A stretch of 64,000 bases of DNA from Alphaproteobacteria bacterium (GTDB lineage Bacteria; Pseudomonadota; Alphaproteobacteria; Rhodobacterales; Rhodobacteraceae), in NCBI GenBank assembly GCA_030424865.1, contig JAUHVR010000019.1, positions 52,646 to 116,645 on the forward strand, given 5' to 3'. The notes under the pieces were generated by a model. That model searched no databases and had not been told where the DNA came from. It was given only the letters and a program-made list of their open reading frames with translations. Positions within the stretch are counted from its first letter, which is position 1. The number at the start of each line of letters is the position of its first letter. Made by a program: the position numbers and the translations under genes. Shown piece after piece: positions 55,374 through 63,889 of the stretch.

Positions 55374-56335
55374 TGCGGCGCGGCATTCTTGCCGCGCTCT
55401 TTGCCGCCTCTGCGACGCCCACTGTTGCAGAGGCGCCCTCTTTGGGGCTGCCGCTTGACTGCACGCTGGGGCAGACCTGCTTTATCGAAGACTACATGGA
55501 TGCCACGCCCGGTCGCGGACAAAGCGACTATGCCTGCGGGTTGAAATCGCGTGACGGGCATTCGGGCACCGACTTTGCCCTGCTGGATCACGCCGCGATG
55601 GAGCGCGGGGTCGATGTGCTGGCCGCCGCGCCGGGTGTGGTCGACGCCACCCGCGACGGGATGCCTGACGTCCCCTATTCGGCCCTTGTTGCCGAGCAAA
55701 TCAAGGGCCGCGAATGCGGCAATGCGGTCCGCGTGAAACACGCCGGCGGCTATCAGACGCTCTATTGCCACCTGAAACGCGGCAGCCTGTCGGTCGCGCG
55801 CGGCGATGTGGTCGCGATGAGCGATCCGCTGGGCCAGGTCGGGATGAGCGGCCAAAGCAATTATCCGCATGTGCATGTGACCGTTCTGAAGGACGGCCAG
55901 AACATCGATCCCTTCAATCCCGACGGCGGCCAAAGCTGTGATGCGACTGCCAAGGGCCTGTGGCAGGCCGTACTGCCCTATGCGCAAGCTGGTCTTTTCA
56001 CGGCCGGGTTCTCAAACGCCGTGCCCAGCTTTGATCAGGTCAAATCCGGCGCAGCGCGGGTGACCGACAGCGCGGCAGGGGTGCCCTTGGTGCTGTATGG
56101 TCATCTGTTCTACCCGCAGAAGGGCGATGTGCTGGCCTTTCGTGCCGCCGGACCCGACGGCCAGATCTTTGAACATTCGGCACTGGTGAAAGAGGACAAG
56201 TCCCAGATGTTTCAGGCCTTTGGCCGCAAGGCCCCGGCGGGCGGCTGGCCACCGGGCCTGTACCGAGGTTACATCACGCTATCCCGTGACGGCACGGTTC
56301 TGGCCGCACGCCACGCCGATGTCACGGTGCGTTGA
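55373..56335 (+). CDS. Secreted M23-family peptidoglycan endopeptidase-like protein
   Basis: A 320-residue exported protein. A signal peptide (ILAALFAASATPTVAEA) precedes an M23/LytM domain with zinc-ligand motifs CGLKSRDGHSGTDFALLDH (HxxxD) and YPHVHVTVLKD (HxH), plus an extra central Cys-containing block (IKGRECGNAVRVKHAGGYQTLYCHLKRG). A C-terminal beta domain follows. It likely trims peptidoglycan or acts as a regulatory non-catalytic M23. The ATG overlaps the clpA TGA by one base, so the two are coupled, an unusual pairing of a cytoplasmic unfoldase and a cell-wall enzyme. Confidence 0.87.
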
Positions 56336-56340
56336 CCGGC

Positions 56341-59300
56341 TTATTTCTCGGTGAACTTCAGCTCGATCCGGCGGTTCTGTGCGCGGGCCTCGTCGCTGTC
56401 TTCGGTGTTGACCGGCTGATGCTCGCCGAAGCCATTGGCCGCAAGCCGGTCCGGCGGGATCGCCAGGAAGTCGATCATGAAGCGCACCACCGACAGCGCC
56501 CGCGCCTGGCTGAGCTCCCAGTTGTCGCGGAATTCGCCCAGACCCGACAACGGCACGTTGTCGGTGTGGCCGTCGACCCGGATCACCCAGTCGATTTCCG
56601 GCGGGATGTCGCCCGCGACCGAGCGCAGGATGGTGGCCACTTTGTCGACCTCGGCCATGCCCTCGCCTGACAGTTCGGCTCCGCCGGGCGGGAAGAGAAC
56701 CTCGGACGAAAAGACAAAGCGGTCGCCTTCGATCCGCACGCCTTCCTGATTGCCCAGAACGTCGCGCAGGCGGCCAAAGAATTCGGACCGATAGCGCGCC
56801 AGGTCCTCGGCCTCGGCCACGGCGCTGTCTTTTTCCTGCGCCAGCCGGGCGGCCTCTGCCTCGGCCCGCAGGCGCTCTTGCTCTTCCAGCTGCCGCCGCT
56901 TCCGCTCTTCTGCCGCCGCACGTGCCAGCGCTGCGTTCAGTTCCGACCCGAGGTTCTGCAGGACCACCTGCGAATCCGCATCGCGTTCCTTGAAATCGTC
57001 CAGCAGCGCCTGCAGCGAGCTGAGCTGCCGCCGCAGCGCCGCCACCTGCTGGTTCAGAAGCTCGGACTGCTTGACCGCCGCCGCTGAACGTTCCTGTTCC
57101 GAGGTCAGCTCGCGGTTTGCCGTCGCCAGCAGGGTTTCGCGGATCTCGGCCTGGGTGCGCAGGGAACTCACGTCGGAATCGGCAGCTTTCTTGGCCGCAA
57201 GGGCCGCCGCCAGACGTTCGCGTGTTTCCTCGACCGAGGCATCCACCTCCATCCGCGCCGCTAGCGCCGCAGCCAGCTTTTCTTCAAGCGAACGTTTGTC
57301 ATCCTGAAGCGATTGCGCGCTGGCAAGCGCCTCCGCACGCGCCCGTTGCAGATCTTGTTCGACCCGCGCCAATTCTGCCCGCAGCTCGTCGATGGTCGCC
57401 TGACGGCCCACCAGTTGCCCTTGCAGATCCGAGACAACGCCCCCCCGGTTTGCCAGTTCATCGCGCAGCGATGCAAGTTGCGCGCGTTGACCCGACAGCT
57501 GTCCTTCCAGGTCGGCAATTAGCCGGTCGTTGGCCGTTGCCGCGCTGCGCAACACCTCCAGTTCGGCATCCCTGTCCGACAGGCCGCTTTCGGCCGTGGT
57601 CGCACGCGACAGGGCCAGTTCAAGCTGCCCGTCGCTTTCACTCAGCTGTTGCCGCAAAGTGGCAATCACGTCGTCCCGATCCCGAAGTTCGGCCTGAAGC
57701 GAGGTTGTGGCATCCTGTCCCTGCGCCAGTTCAAAGTCCCGCGCCTCGAGCCGGGCCTGCAGGTCGGCAAGCGCCTGTTCACTGGCCGACAACCGGGCGC
57801 GGGTCGACAGAAGTGTGTCCTGATAGGTCGCAAGCTGCGCCTTCTGCTCTTCGATCTGGGCCTGCAGTTCGGCGATCGTGGCCTGTCGGGCGTCGATCTC
57901 GGCTGTCAATTCTCCGGCGCGCGCCAGCCCCTTGGAGGCCTCGGCGGCCAGCGCCGCCTGGGTTTCCGCCAATTGCCCGCGCAGCGCGGCAACGGCCTGT
58001 CCGGTTTGCGCTTCGCTGGCCCGCGCCGCTTCCAGATCAGCCGTCATCCGCCGCAGGTCATCGCGCAGACGGGCCGCATCGCTCAGGCCCGCTTCGGCCT
58101 CTTCGATCCGCAAGAGCGCCTGAACCAGCTGCGCCTGCAACTCGGTCAGTTCTGACCCGGCGGCTTCGCGGTTCTGGCGTTCCTGCGCCAGCGCCGCCTC
58201 AAGCTGTTCGCGTAACCCGCGTTCCACCGCCAGGTTCTGCGCAAGCTTCGCCAGTTCCTCGGTTGTCGCCGCATTGGCCGCCAGTTCGGCATTCAGCGCC
58301 TCACGCAGCTGATCCAACTCGGCGGCCGTCGCCGCGCGGGCCGAGGCTTCGCTTTCCAGCGTTGCCCGTAAACGCGCCAGTTCGGCGGCGGCCAGCGCCT
58401 TGGCAGCCTCTTCGGCGTTCAGAGCCTCGCGCAGTTGCGCCAGTTCTTCCGACGCGGCGGCCGAGGCCACGGATTCCGATTGCAGCAGGGCGGTCAGACG
58501 CGCCAGCTCGGCGGTCGCCTCTGAATTGGCAAGCTCGGCGGCCTGCAACTGCGCCTGAAAGGACGCTGTGGACTGTTCGTTGGCAATCAAGGCCGCGGCC
58601 AGCCGGGTGTTCAGATCGGCCTCGGCCTCGCGCGCAGCCGCCAGCAGAACCAGGGTTTCCTCGGCCTTTTGCCGTTCTGCTTCCAAAGCCAGCGCCATGG
58701 CCGTCAGTTCCGCGTCAGCATTTTCCAGCCGCGCACGCAGGGCCGCCGCCGCGGCGGCTTCGGCGGCGCGGATGGCCTCCTGTTCGGTCAGCTTGGCCTC
58801 AAGCTCGGTGACAGAGGCCGCCAGAGCCGCGTTCTGACCTTCGGCGGCCGCCCCTTGGGCACGCAGGTCCGCGATCAGGGCCTCCATCGCCTCGCGTTGC
58901 GCAGCGGCAAGACGCGCGGCCTCGACCTGGGCGTCAACCTCGGTCCGGGCCTGGGCCAGGGCCAGGTTCAGCGCCTCGCGTTCGGTGATCAGCGCATCGC
59001 GTGCCGCCTGCAACTCGGCCTCGGAGGCGCGCAATTGCGCCACCGTCGCCACGGCGGATTCACGTTCCGCCAGCAGCGAGGCGACCTGAGCCTCGAAGCT
59101 GGCGATCTCTCCGCGCGCGGCCTCTAGCTGGGCGGTCTGTTGGTCACGCTGCACCGACAGAGCCGCGATGATCGCCTCTTGCTCTTCCAGCCGGCCCTGG
59201 GCTGCATCAAAGGTGCTGTTCAGCTCGCCCAGCCGGTTTTCGAGCGAGGTGTTCTTGCGCTGCTCAAGCCCCAGCGCCTCGGCCAGGGCGGCGATTTCGG

Positions 59301-59478
59301 AAGACAGTGTGTCAAGTTCGGTTTCCTGTCCCGAGATCGTTTCACGCAGCACAAATTGCACCACCATAAAGATCGTCAGGACAAACATCAGGACCAGAAG
59401 CAGCCCCGTCATGGCGTCCACAAACCCAGGCCAGATCGAGGCCTGAAACCGCTGCCCGGTTCGACGTGAAAGCGCCAT
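56341..59478 (-). CDS. MotB/OmpA-like protein with giant periplasmic coiled coil
   Basis: A 1045-residue protein. Residues about 19-45 form one membrane helix with the motor-type Asp (FVDAMTGLLLVLMFVLTIF, D21) as in MotB, TolR and ExbD. Residues about 50-890 are almost pure heptad coiled coil (Ala, Glu, Leu and Gln rich). From about 895 comes an OmpA/MotB peptidoglycan-binding domain (VDGHTDNVPL, NWELSQARALSVVRFM, NGFGEHQPVNTED, NRRIELKF). Five 21-residue repeats occupy 322-426. It is 3 bases downstream of the MotA/ExbB-like partner, so they form one proton-driven motor operon. The exact function is unknown. Confidence 0.85.
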   Translation of the reverse strand: MALSRRTGQRFQASIWPGFVDAMTGLLLVLMFVLTIFMVVQFVLRETISGQETELDTLSSEIAALAEALGLEQRKNTSLENRLGELNSTFDAAQGRLEEQEAIIAALSVQRDQQTAQLEAARGEIASFEAQVASLLAERESAVATVAQLRASEAELQAARDALITEREALNLALAQARTEVDAQVEAARLAAAQREAMEALIADLRAQGAAAEGQNAALAASVTELEAKLTEQEAIRAAEAAAAAALRARLENADAELTAMALALEAERQKAEETLVLLAAAREAEADLNTRLAAALIANEQSTASFQAQLQAAELANSEATAELARLTALLQSESVASAAASEELAQLREALNAEEAAKALAAAELARLRATLESEASARAATAAELDQLREALNAELAANAATTEELAKLAQNLAVERGLREQLEAALAQERQNREAAGSELTELQAQLVQALLRIEEAEAGLSDAARLRDDLRRMTADLEAARASEAQTGQAVAALRGQLAETQAALAAEASKGLARAGELTAEIDARQATIAELQAQIEEQKAQLATYQDTLLSTRARLSASEQALADLQARLEARDFELAQGQDATTSLQAELRDRDDVIATLRQQLSESDGQLELALSRATTAESGLSDRDAELEVLRSAATANDRLIADLEGQLSGQRAQLASLRDELANRGGVVSDLQGQLVGRQATIDELRAELARVEQDLQRARAEALASAQSLQDDKRSLEEKLAAALAARMEVDASVEETRERLAAALAAKKAADSDVSSLRTQAEIRETLLATANRELTSEQERSAAAVKQSELLNQQVAALRRQLSSLQALLDDFKERDADSQVVLQNLGSELNAALARAAAEERKRRQLEEQERLRAEAEAARLAQEKDSAVAEAEDLARYRSEFFGRLRDVLGNQEGVRIEGDRFVFSSEVLFPPGGAELSGEGMAEVDKVATILRSVAGDIPPEIDWVIRVDGHTDNVPLSGLGEFRDNWELSQARALSVVRFMIDFLAIPPDRLAANGFGEHQPVNTEDSDEARAQNRRIELKFTEK
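58201..58515 (-). repeat. Five 21-residue (three-heptad) repeats inside the giant coiled coil
   Basis: Residues 322-426 of the MotB-like protein consist of five consecutive 21-residue units sharing an AELxxLRxxLxxExxxxAA pattern (for example ASEELAQLREALNAEEAAKA). Internal duplication at the DNA level is implied. Confidence 0.65.
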
Positions 59479-59481
59479 GGC

Positions 59482-60723
59482 TTACTCCTCCTTGGCGCCG
59501 CCTCCCGTGGCGCGTAGTGGTCTTTGCGGACGCACCGGTGTCGGTTGCGCGCCCGCTTGCGGTCGAGGCGTCCGCTGCATTTGCTGCAACGTGCGCACCA
59601 TCGCCGCCAGGTCGGTCCGCAGTTCCGCCATGCTTTCCTGACGCCCGGCCGAGATCTCTTCGAGGATCCGCAGCATCTGGACGTCAATCGACCGCAGGCG
59701 CATCCGGCTTTCGGCATCGATGCCTTCGCCGGTTTCCCGGTTGGTGATGGCCTCGGCCAGGCGTTCCTGCCCTTCGGCGATACGCATCAGGGCGCTGGCA
59801 CTGGGCGCGGTCGCCTCGATCCGTTCGGTCATCCGTTCGACCGAATCCGCAAGCTGGCTCAGGCGTGCGTCAACCTCGGCCCGGCTTTCGTCCGAGCGGG
59901 CGAACATGCCCTGCAGCACCTCCATCTGGTCGGCCATGTTGTCGAGGATCATCGCCGATCCGCTCATATCCCCGCCCGCGCCATCGCTGTCGCCGCTCGA
60001 GAAGCTGAGCTTGGTCATCGACGACAGCCATTCCTCAAGCTCGCGATAGAACCGGTTCTGACCGTGACCGGCCAGAAGTTCCAGCAGCCCGACAACCAGC
60101 GACCCGGCAAGCCCCAGCAGGGACGAGGCAAAGGCCGTGCCCATGCCCGACAGCTGGCTGTCCAGGCCGTTCATCAGGCGGGCAAACACCTCGGTCCCGC
60201 TTTCGCCTTCCTGCGGGGCAAGGCCGCGAATGGTTTCCACCAGCGCCGGAACGGTTGTCGCGAGACCATAGAAGGTGCCCAAAAGACCAAGGAAAATCAG
60301 CAGGCTGACGATGTAGCGCGTGATTTCGCGGACCTCGTCGATCCGCTGCCCAACCGATTCAAGGATAGACCGGGCCGAGCCCGTGGTCATCTGCAGCCGC
60401 TTTGACCGGTTGCGCAGCAACGTGGCCAGCGGCGCCAGCAGGCGTGGCGCGGCGGCACCTGCGTCACGTTCTGACGCAAAGCGCTCGATCCAGCGGACCG
60501 AGACGAACAGTTGGAACACCTGCCAGAAACACGCGGCGACCCCAAAGGCGAACACCACCAGGATGAACCCGTTCAGGTAGGGGTTTGTCAGAAAGACAGG
60601 CAAGACGCGCGGCAGCGCCAGGATGGCACCAGCACACACCAGTCCAAGGACGATCAGCATCAAGAACGCCTGCCTCAGCGGTCTTGAAAACTGCGGTGAT
60701 GCCTCGAAGTCCGGCTGGTCCAT
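59482..60723 (-). CDS. MotA/TolQ/ExbB-like proton-channel subunit with C-terminal coiled coil
   Basis: A 413-residue protein. It has two N-terminal helices (QAFLMLIVLGLVCAGAILALP and LNGFILVVFAFGVAACFWQVF), then further helices with the MotA/TolQ/ExbB core (ITRYIVSLLIFLGLLGTFYGLATT, GMGTAFASSLLGLAGSLVVGLLE). A cytoplasmic tail with coiled-coil character and a Pro/Arg-rich end follows. It would form a pentamer around two B subunits. Promoter-like elements lie at 60760-60788. It is followed after 3 bases by the giant MotB-like gene. The arrangement is similar to other 5:2 rotary motors. Confidence 0.9.
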   Translation of the reverse strand: MDQPDFEASPQFSRPLRQAFLMLIVLGLVCAGAILALPRVLPVFLTNPYLNGFILVVFAFGVAACFWQVFQLFVSVRWIERFASERDAGAAAPRLLAPLATLLRNRSKRLQMTTGSARSILESVGQRIDEVREITRYIVSLLIFLGLLGTFYGLATTVPALVETIRGLAPQEGESGTEVFARLMNGLDSQLSGMGTAFASSLLGLAGSLVVGLLELLAGHGQNRFYRELEEWLSSMTKLSFSSGDSDGAGGDMSGSAMILDNMADQMEVLQGMFARSDESRAEVDARLSQLADSVERMTERIEATAPSASALMRIAEGQERLAEAITNRETGEGIDAESRMRLRSIDVQMLRILEEISAGRQESMAELRTDLAAMVRTLQQMQRTPRPQAGAQPTPVRPQRPLRATGGGAKEE

Positions 60724-60759
60724 ACGGACAGCTCCTGACGTAATAATTAGCGTTGCCTT

Positions 60760-60788
60760 CTAAGTGAGCACAGTACCGGGAAAGTCAA
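60760..60788 (-). promoter_or_regulatory. Promoter-like sequence upstream of the MotA-like gene
   Basis: On the minus strand TTGACT is followed after 17 bases by ACTTAG, about 37 bases from the start codon at 60723. Weak -10 match. Confidence 0.45.
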
Positions 60789-60802
60789 GTTCAGCCAAGC
60801 CG

Positions 60803-61330
60803 TTAGGCCAAAAGGTCACGGACCCGCGCCGACAACCATTGCAGTTCTGCATCTTCGATGCCCATCTCGGTCAAGTGTTGGGCGGTGTTGTACAGGTATT
60901 CGCTGTTCGGCCCCCGCCCCCCGTGGGACCGCGCAATGATCTGCGCCTGCTCTTCCAGCGGCAGCGACCCGCAATACTGCACATGGTCCGGATCGACCAC
61001 ATAGGTGACCGAGGTCACCCGCCGCCCATCGGCCAGTTCGACCTCGAGCATGCGTTCCAGATAGGCCGAGGACACCAACTCGCGTTCACGCAGATAGGCC
61101 AGTGTTTCGTCCGCATTGGCGTCCGGCACACGCAGGGCCAGGCCGGTGCAGGTGGCCTCGGCCGCATCCAGCGCCAGAACCAGCCCCGGGTTCTCTTCGG
61201 TGCCCCGGTGGTGGATCGAGCGCATGCAGAAACTGCGGTGATATCCACGCAGCACCGCCATCGCGCTTTCCGCCACCGGAAATCCCGGGTTCCACAGCAG
61301 CGATCCGTATCCGAACACCCACATCGTCAT
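60803..61330 (-). CDS. chaC: Glutathione-specific gamma-glutamylcyclotransferase (ChaC-like)
   Basis: A 175-residue cyclotransferase that cleaves glutathione to 5-oxoproline and Cys-Gly. The substrate loop WVFGYGSLLWNPGFPV and the catalytic-Glu region (HHRGTEENPGLVLALD) with the C-terminal HGGRGPNSEYLYNTAQHLTEMGI fit the ChaC family. The ATG at 61330 (MTMWVFGYG) is the natural start. It is divergent from the DUF2125 gene and upstream of the motor operon in the same direction, separated by the promoter-like region. Confidence 0.92.
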   Translation of the reverse strand: MTMWVFGYGSLLWNPGFPVAESAMAVLRGYHRSFCMRSIHHRGTEENPGLVLALDAAEATCTGLALRVPDANADETLAYLRERELVSSAYLERMLEVELADGRRVTSVTYVVDPDHVQYCGSLPLEEQAQIIARSHGGRGPNSEYLYNTAQHLTEMGIEDAELQWLSARVRDLLA

Positions 61331-61394
61331 TGGCTGGCCCTTCTTCGTTTGCGGCTGTAAACACCATCCCGAGCAGGCAGGAAAGGGGCCACGT

Positions 61395-62378
61395 GTGAAA
61401 CGACTGGTCATTCTGATTTTCACCGCGGCCCTGGTGTGGTCGGCGTTCTGGCTTTGGTCCTGGCACAGCCGGTCCACAGCGGTCGAGGATTGGTTCGCCG
61501 ATCGCACGGACTCGGGCTGGACCGCGCGCTACAACGATCTGGGTATTCGCGGCTTTCCCAACCGGCTGGACACCCGCCTGACCGAGATCGAGCTGCAGGA
61601 TCCCGCCACCGGCGTCGGTTGGCAGGCCCCTTTCTTCGAGGTGCTGGCGCTCAGCTATCAGCCCGGACATGTGATCGCCGTCTGGCCCGAGACACAGGTG
61701 CTGACGGTGGACCGGCAGTCCCATCGGATCACCAGCGAAGGGTTGCGCGCCAGCCTGGTCTATGACACCGGCACCGGCGTCGTGGATCGCTCCAACCTCG
61801 AGGCGCAGGTTCTGAACATCTCGGGCCCGGGGGGCAGCACGGCGCTCGCGGGTCTCAACGCCGCGCTCATGACGGTCGAGGGGCAAGAGACCACCTATCG
61901 CCTTGGCCTGACCGCCAAGGGCTTTGCCCGCAGCCGCAAGGGCCTGACGGCCGAGATGCTGCCCGGCAGCCTGGCAGAGCTGCGCGCCGATGCCGTCGTG
62001 ACCTTCGATCAGCCGTGGACAACTGGCGCCCTTGGCAGCACCCGCCCCCAGCCCACGCGGATCGACCTGAAACTGGTCGAATACAAGCTTGGCAAGCTGG
62101 AACTGAAACTGGCCGGCGACGTCCGCGTCGACGCCTTGGGACGGTTGGACGGGGCGTTGACCGTCAAGGCCGTGAACTGGCGCGAGATGGTGACGCGCCT
62201 GCGCGAGGCCGGAGAGATCCCCCTGTCGCTGGCCGACGCGCTTGAAGACGGATTGGCCCTGATCGCGGCGCTTAGCGGGAACCAGCGCACGCTGGACTTG
62301 CCCTTGAAGTTTCAAGGCGGCAAGGTCTCGCTGGGCCCGGTCCCGCTGGGTGAGGCGCCGCGGATCAGGTTGCCTTGA
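61395..62378 (+). CDS. DUF2125 membrane-anchored periplasmic protein
   Basis: A 327-residue protein: N-terminal helix (RLVILIFTAALVWSAFWLWSW), then a periplasmic beta-rich domain with GFPNRLDTRLTEIELQDP and WQAPFFEVLALSYQPGHVIAVWP, as in DUF2125 proteins of alphaproteobacteria. Function unknown. It is divergent from chaC, with a 64-base spacer, and is the last housekeeping-type gene before the AT-rich accessory edge. Confidence 0.9.
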   Translation: MKRLVILIFTAALVWSAFWLWSWHSRSTAVEDWFADRTDSGWTARYNDLGIRGFPNRLDTRLTEIELQDPATGVGWQAPFFEVLALSYQPGHVIAVWPETQVLTVDRQSHRITSEGLRASLVYDTGTGVVDRSNLEAQVLNISGPGGSTALAGLNAALMTVEGQETTYRLGLTAKGFARSRKGLTAEMLPGSLAELRADAVVTFDQPWTTGALGSTRPQPTRIDLKLVEYKLGKLELKLAGDVRVDALGRLDGALTVKAVNWREMVTRLREAGEIPLSLADALEDGLALIAALSGNQRTLDLPLKFQGGKVSLGPVPLGEAPRIRLP

Positions 62379-62587
62379 TCAGGGGCTGGACGTTCTTTCA
62401 ACCTCGACCGCCGAAATCGGGAAACTTTCCCTATATATATTATCTCAAGTTGAAGCATTGACACGGTCGGCACTATCGAAAATTGTGCCGCCCTGATTTG
62501 AATTCCGTACACTTAATATATGCAGAAAAAATGCATGTAATTGATGCGGCATATTCAAATCTCGAACACCAAAGTGAAAAGACCGCA
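62379..62587. other. AT-rich 5' region of the RTX gene
   Basis: A spacer of about 209 bases with an A/T-rich stretch (TATATATATTATC, then TTAATATATGCAGAAAAAATG) in an otherwise GC-rich window. No gene is seen in it. In-frame ATGs at 62483 and 62531 would extend the RTX gene but lack ribosome binding sites. The composition suggests a promoter region or a recently acquired segment. Confidence 0.55.
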
Positions 62588-63874
62588 ATGCCCATCAATA
62601 CAATAAACGTGAATTCCGTCAGCGACCGCACCGGCACAGCTGGCGACGATCATTTTTTCCTGAGTGCCATTTCCACCGGGTTTCCTGACGCCACGCTGGA
62701 CGGGGCAGGCGGGACAAACATTCTCGATGCGCAGAATGTGTTCGTCGGGTACAACACGATGTTTTTTACCGATGAAATCGTGAACGGCCAGAACGGATTT
62801 TCCTTTGGGGACTTTCTGGCAGTCGGATTTCAAGAAATTATTGGAAACAAGACCAAAAACAACTGGTTTCTTCTGCAACAACTTGATCACGTCGTGACCG
62901 TTCGCGGCGGTTCCGGAGACGATTGGTTTGCAACCTCCTTTGGTGCGCAGGGTGCCAGAACCCCAGATCGCATGTATGGCTATGCCGGTGATGATTACTT
63001 CAATGTCCGTCCAATGGACCGCGCCTACGGAGGCGCCGGAAACGACACGTTCGATCTGTCCGGATCGTCCGAATCTTTGTCCGGTTCCAAGGTTTCCGGC
63101 GGATCTGGCGTCGACACGTTGGATTTGGGGTTCGGATGGACCGTCAATCTAACCAGGGGATTTGCCGACAGCCCATATTCGGGAACCACGGACCGGTATA
63201 GGATTACAAGCATCGAAAACGTGATCGTCTCTGCTTGGCGCAGCTATGATACGCGAGTCGTCGGTTCCGCCGAGGACAACAGCTTTTCCGTCGACCCTCA
63301 GTTCAACGATGGCTCTGTTGGTGTGTACTTCAACGGCCTCGACGGAAACGACAGCCTTTCGGGCAGCATGGGCGACGACACCCTGCTTGGCGGCAACGGC
63401 GACGACACCTTGTTGGGGGACGCAGGGAACGACCGGTTGAACGCGGGCAATGACAACGATTCCCTTGGCGGCGGCAGCGGGCGCGACACGCTGATCGGAG
63501 GCCGCGGAGACGACATCCTAAACGGAGACGGCGGCAAGGACCAGGTGTTCGGCGGCAATGGACGCGACACGCTGAACGGAGGCCGTGGAGACGACACGCT
63601 GTCCGGCGGTCAGGGCAATGATCGCTTTGTGTTTGCCCCCAATTTCGGCAATGACGTGATCACCGATTTCAGCGCCCGCAATGGCGAGGTCATCGACCTG
63701 TCGGCGATCACCGAGATCACTGATTTTGATGATCTGGTCACCAACCACCTGTCCAACAACGCGGGCTTTGCCCAGATCAACGTGGGCAACAATTCGATCC
63801 TGCTTGAAGGCGTTGCCTTTTCAGACGTGGGTATAGGGCTGGACTACTCGGCCAACGACTTCGTGTTCCAGTAG
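62588..63874 (+). CDS. RTX-type calcium-binding exoprotein
   Basis: A 428-residue protein. The N-terminal half (VNSVSDRTGTAGDDHFFLSAIS, GGSGDDWFATSFGAQG, GGAGNDTFDLSG) leads to a block of about ten GGxGxDxLx nonapeptides (63340-63630 in DNA) that form a calcium beta-roll. A C-terminal region (NFGNDVITDFSARNGEVIDLS) then carries the uncleaved type I secretion signal. No catalytic domain is evident. Substrate-binding or adhesive roles are possible. No adjacent ABC/HlyD secretion genes are in the window. ATG at 62588 is preferred as homology starts there. Confidence 0.88.
   Translation: MPINTINVNSVSDRTGTAGDDHFFLSAISTGFPDATLDGAGGTNILDAQNVFVGYNTMFFTDEIVNGQNGFSFGDFLAVGFQEIIGNKTKNNWFLLQQLDHVVTVRGGSGDDWFATSFGAQGARTPDRMYGYAGDDYFNVRPMDRAYGGAGNDTFDLSGSSESLSGSKVSGGSGVDTLDLGFGWTVNLTRGFADSPYSGTTDRYRITSIENVIVSAWRSYDTRVVGSAEDNSFSVDPQFNDGSVGVYFNGLDGNDSLSGSMGDDTLLGGNGDDTLLGDAGNDRLNAGNDNDSLGGGSGRDTLIGGRGDDILNGDGGKDQVFGGNGRDTLNGGRGDDTLSGGQGNDRFVFAPNFGNDVITDFSARNGEVIDLSAITEITDFDDLVTNHLSNNAGFAQINVGNNSILLEGVAFSDVGIGLDYSANDFVFQ
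63340..63630 (+). repeat. Tandem RTX nonapeptide-coding repeats
   Basis: A run of 27-base units encodes GGxGxDxLx repeats (for example GDDTLLGGNG, RDTLIGGRG, GDDTLSGGQG). They are diverged at the DNA level, so this is an old array. Confidence 0.75.
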
Positions 63875-63889
63875 GCTTTGATGATGTAA

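Noticed and set aside
56341..60723. Zorya-type anti-phage defence (ZorAB) interpretation
   Set aside because: Zorya type I and II loci encode ZorC/ZorD or ZorE effectors next to ZorA and ZorB, and the long tail is on ZorA. Here there are only two genes and the extension is on the MotB-like protein. The flanks are clpA/M23 and chaC, typical housekeeping genes.
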